From: Lateolabrax maculatus
Lineage: Eukaryota; Chordata; Actinopteri; Acropomatiformes; Lateolabracidae
NCBI GenBank assembly: GCA_031216445.1
Contig: CM062210.1
Coordinates: forward strand, 4,644,501-4,708,500
Length of the DNA: 64,000 nucleotides
Direction of reading: 5' to 3'
Below are positions 62,301 through 64,000 of the stretch, in pieces (positions within the stretch are counted from its first letter, which is position 1; each line of letters begins with the position of its first letter). Under the pieces are notes generated by a model, which ran no database searches, was not told the DNA's origin, and was given only the letters and a program-made list of their open reading frames with translations. A program made the position numbers and the translations under genes.

Positions 62301-63658
62301 TGAATCAGAAAGTATCTGGTGTAAGAGTAAGTAAACAAGATTATCAAAAGATATTGAGGTTTGATACCCGGCCTTCTAACCACCTTATTGCTGTATATAA
62401 AGAAGGATTTAATTTTGTGCAATAACTTTACATTACGATGTGCGCAGACTGAGGCCAATGTCCATGGACGACCCCGCCTATCCCTTCCTGGCCTTCTCTG
62501 GAATCCCCTCCATCTCTTTCCACTTCATCTCCCCCAGCGTGAGTCCTGATGCATAATAAACAGCCGATATTTACTGATAATATTCAGTTTACATTTACCA
62601 ACAACAAGTTAAAATGGGAATGTTAACATGTACGTACTGTAACCCCTAACTGATCACAGGACAGGAGGTTAATAAACACAATTGTGGTATTATTGTGCAG
62701 TTTGCTGACGCTAGTTGATTCACGTGTGTTTGTCTAAAGACTGAGGCCTACGCTTACTACGGCACCAACCTGGACAACATGGATCACCTCAATTACCAAA
62801 CCAACCATCGCACCAGTGAAATGACGGCGGTGGCAGCGCAGTTCGCTGGCCAGATGGCTCTACGACTGGTCCACGACCGCCTGCTCAGACTGGATGTGAG
62901 CCGATACAACAGTGCCATCACCAAGGCTGTAATGCCGGTCGCCAAACGCATCTACCAGCTCCGCCAGGTCAGTCTCACACTTTTTTTTAATGCTCTTGTT
63001 TACTCTTTATAAGTAGGCTTTTAATTATGTTCTTGACATCTGGCTCTAAACACCAGAATATACCATATTTGCATCTGTCAATGTTTATTCCCCTTTTTTT
63101 TGTTCTGCAGTCTGGTCAGCTGAATGAAGTGATGCCCACCTGGCTGAACCATGCAAGCGGCTTCTTTGGGCGAGCTGCTAACGGCATCAACATCGCCATC
63201 CTCAACACTGATTTAAAGGACGAGGAGGCCTGTCGGATTCTCAACGACAGGATAATGACGGTAAGACGCTGACACCTCTGCTGTGTAGTCTCATGCATAT
63301 TTAAAATGTTGTTAATTATATTCACAGTCCAGACTATAGCGAGCTCCCGGTTGTGAACGCTGGTTTCTGGTATATTTAAACATCTCAACACCTCAGTGAT
63401 GCATTAGGCTGTATTTATTTACTTTTTTTTTTCAAATCGTTCTAGGTTGAGCACTGCCTCCTCTCTCCGTACGTGTCCCCCACTGAGACTCCCTTCCGTC
63501 ACCTCCTGCTGGGTCGGGGCTCCCACACTTTGGCGTCCCTCGCCGAGATCACCGACATGGAGAAGCTCCACACCCAGCTGGCCCTGGCCACCTGGAGCCT
63601 GCAGGGATGTGCCAGCGCCTTGGTGGGGAACATCTGGGACATCGCTGAAGAGTTTTAA
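56384..63658 (+). CDS. tfrc: Transferrin receptor 1 (TfR1 type), complete coding sequence
   Basis: Type II membrane glycoprotein that takes up iron-loaded transferrin by clathrin-mediated endocytosis (family knowledge). Coding exons: 56384-56416, 56645-56846, 57226-57472, 58654-58791, 59065-59149, 59249-59371, 59481-59576, 59680-59819, 60411-60580, 60684-60803, 61634-61719, 61818-61881, 61968-62035, 62120-62187, 62448-62538, 62740-62967, 63111-63260, 63446-63658 (TAA). Frame holds throughout, giving 773 residues against 760 in human, with the same exon count. Exon 2 of the transcript starts at 56368, and acaATGG is the first ATG. Cytosolic tail: YSRF at 17-20, equivalent to the human YTRF endocytosis signal. 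The membrane span is about 65-86. The stalk has a Val-Ala-Pro repeat (about 106-133). Then come PA-like and M28-peptidase-like domains with GAQRDAWG at 418-425 (zinc His replaced by Gln, so not a peptidase) and a helical dimer domain. Sequons: NHT (325) and NIT (384). It could be tfr1a or tfr1b; sequence alone does not decide. Confidence 0.95.
57226..57472 (+). other. tfrc: tfrc exon 4: end of membrane span, VAP-repeat stalk, start of ectodomain
   Basis: Encodes GYLVGYISHH, a short linker, then repeated Val-Ala-Pro / Ala-Pro units at 57,306-57,390 built from near-identical 'gttgccccagttgc(g/c)ccagctcca' blocks, followed by YKVQMDWKDVTELLTQKL. A strong internal donor-like site ctg|gtgagt (GT at 57,294) and an AG at 57,400-57,401 frame a 108-nt, in-frame segment. 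Confidence 0.9.
59150..59248 (+). other. tfrc: GC-AG intron in tfrc
   Basis: The donor reads gttgag|GCAAGT and the acceptor ttcgtag|GGAAAG. This join gives TGKVEGKLVYGNYG, matching the EGxLVY pattern of the family. The nearest downstream GT (caa|gttaaa) breaks the frame. An upstream GT (aaa|gttgag) would keep frame but delete Val-Glu and has a poor donor. Confidence 0.8.
61545..61592 (-). repeat. Fragment of CATCCATTAT..ACCGCTTGTCC teleost repeat
   Basis: Reverse-strand reading ccatccattatctataccgcttgtccttaagagcgtcacggggg is the usual end of a very common fish repeat. It lies in a tfrc intron. Confidence 0.55.
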
Positions 63659-64000
63659 AGAAGGGGGGAGGGGGGTGGGGGGGAGTTGTGAGGGTGGGTG
63701 GTCGTGTGTCTCGTTGAAAGGAAATTTGAGGTAGAGCAGAGAGAGGAGCTCCAATATCAGCACTTAAGCACAAGCTGTCAATAATGGGTTGACCCCTACC
63801 CCTTTAAAAAAACAGGCTTATAATCAGTTTTTGGGGGTCGTAAACCCACAAAGGTCCAGGAGGAGATAGAAAAAGTGTAAATTCTTAAACACTGTGAAAC
63901 AAATACTTGAAGAAATTAAATGCTACTGACAAATCTTCCTCCACTTCAACACATCGGACCAGTCAAAGCCTTTGCTGTGACCTCTTGCCATCAAAACACT
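63659..64000 (+). other. tfrc: tfrc 3' UTR, first 342 nt
   Basis: Starts with a G-rich run (gggggaggggggtggggggg) directly after the TAA. Mammalian TFRC mRNAs carry several iron-responsive elements (CAGTGN loop with a bulged C) further down the 3' UTR. I see no CAGTG loop in these 342 bases, so any IREs lie beyond the window. No polyadenylation signal is recognised. Confidence 0.7.

Noticed and set aside
62355..62375. B-box-like 'ggtttgatacccgg' in a tfrc intron
   Set aside because: No tRNA structure or SINE body around it.
63659..64000. Search for iron-responsive element hairpins in the visible tfrc 3' UTR
   Set aside because: No CAGTGN loop is present in these 342 nt; IREs, if any, are outside the window.
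1..64000. CRISPR arrays, operons, prophage or a novel bacterial-type system
   Set aside because: The window is intron-rich vertebrate DNA; the direct repeats seen are microsatellites or transposon fragments.

Overview
The window is nuclear DNA from a ray-finned fish, most likely a percomorph teleost. Three vertebrate genes with many small GT-AG exons are spread over introns rich in CA/GT microsatellites. The introns also carry short non-autonomous DNA-transposon families that are characteristic of teleosts. There is no sign of prokaryotic organisation, CRISPR arrays or virus-derived genes.

Layout. (1) 581-12,424, minus strand: map3k15, an ASK-family MAP3K. I resolve 21 coding exons from the start codon through the whole kinase domain, about 967 residues. 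The C-terminal third lies beyond the left edge. (2) 12,425-17,303: the map3k15 upstream region and the sh3kbp1 3' flank, with dispersed repeats and no gene. (3) 17,304-46,788, minus strand: complete sh3kbp1 (CIN85), 19 coding exons, 612 residues, three SH3 domains, a capping-protein-binding motif and a C-terminal coiled coil. Its 8.1-kb first intron contains a degraded L2-like retrotransposon and a perfect 26-bp hairpin. (4) 46,789-53,700: the sh3kbp1 leader/CpG-rich start and a 5-6 kb intergenic stretch with repeat fragments. (5) 53,700-63,658, plus strand: a complete transferrin receptor 1 gene (tfrc/tfr1 type), one non-coding and 18 coding exons, 773 residues. Its promoter has a CRE-like palindrome, an ETS site and a TATA-like box. 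The first 342 bases of its 3' UTR are in the window.

How the genes relate. map3k15 and sh3kbp1 lie in the same order and orientation as on human Xp22, so this is an old vertebrate linkage. The transferrin receptor is divergent to sh3kbp1 and is on another chromosome in human (3q29). The products act in different places: redox/stress MAPK signalling (MAP3K15), endocytic and actin scaffolding through CBL and capping protein (CIN85), and iron uptake by clathrin-mediated endocytosis (TfR1). I see no shared operon-like logic.

I found no wholly new system. The points most worth a second look are in tfrc: an in-frame Val-Ala-Pro minisatellite in the stalk that is also a candidate 108-nt exitron, loss of the RGD transferrin-contact motif, a cysteine-free stalk and a GC-AG intron. 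In map3k15 there is a 24-nt microexon, and in sh3kbp1 there are dinucleotide tracts abutting several splice sites. A perfect hairpin and composite MITEs lie in sh3kbp1 introns.
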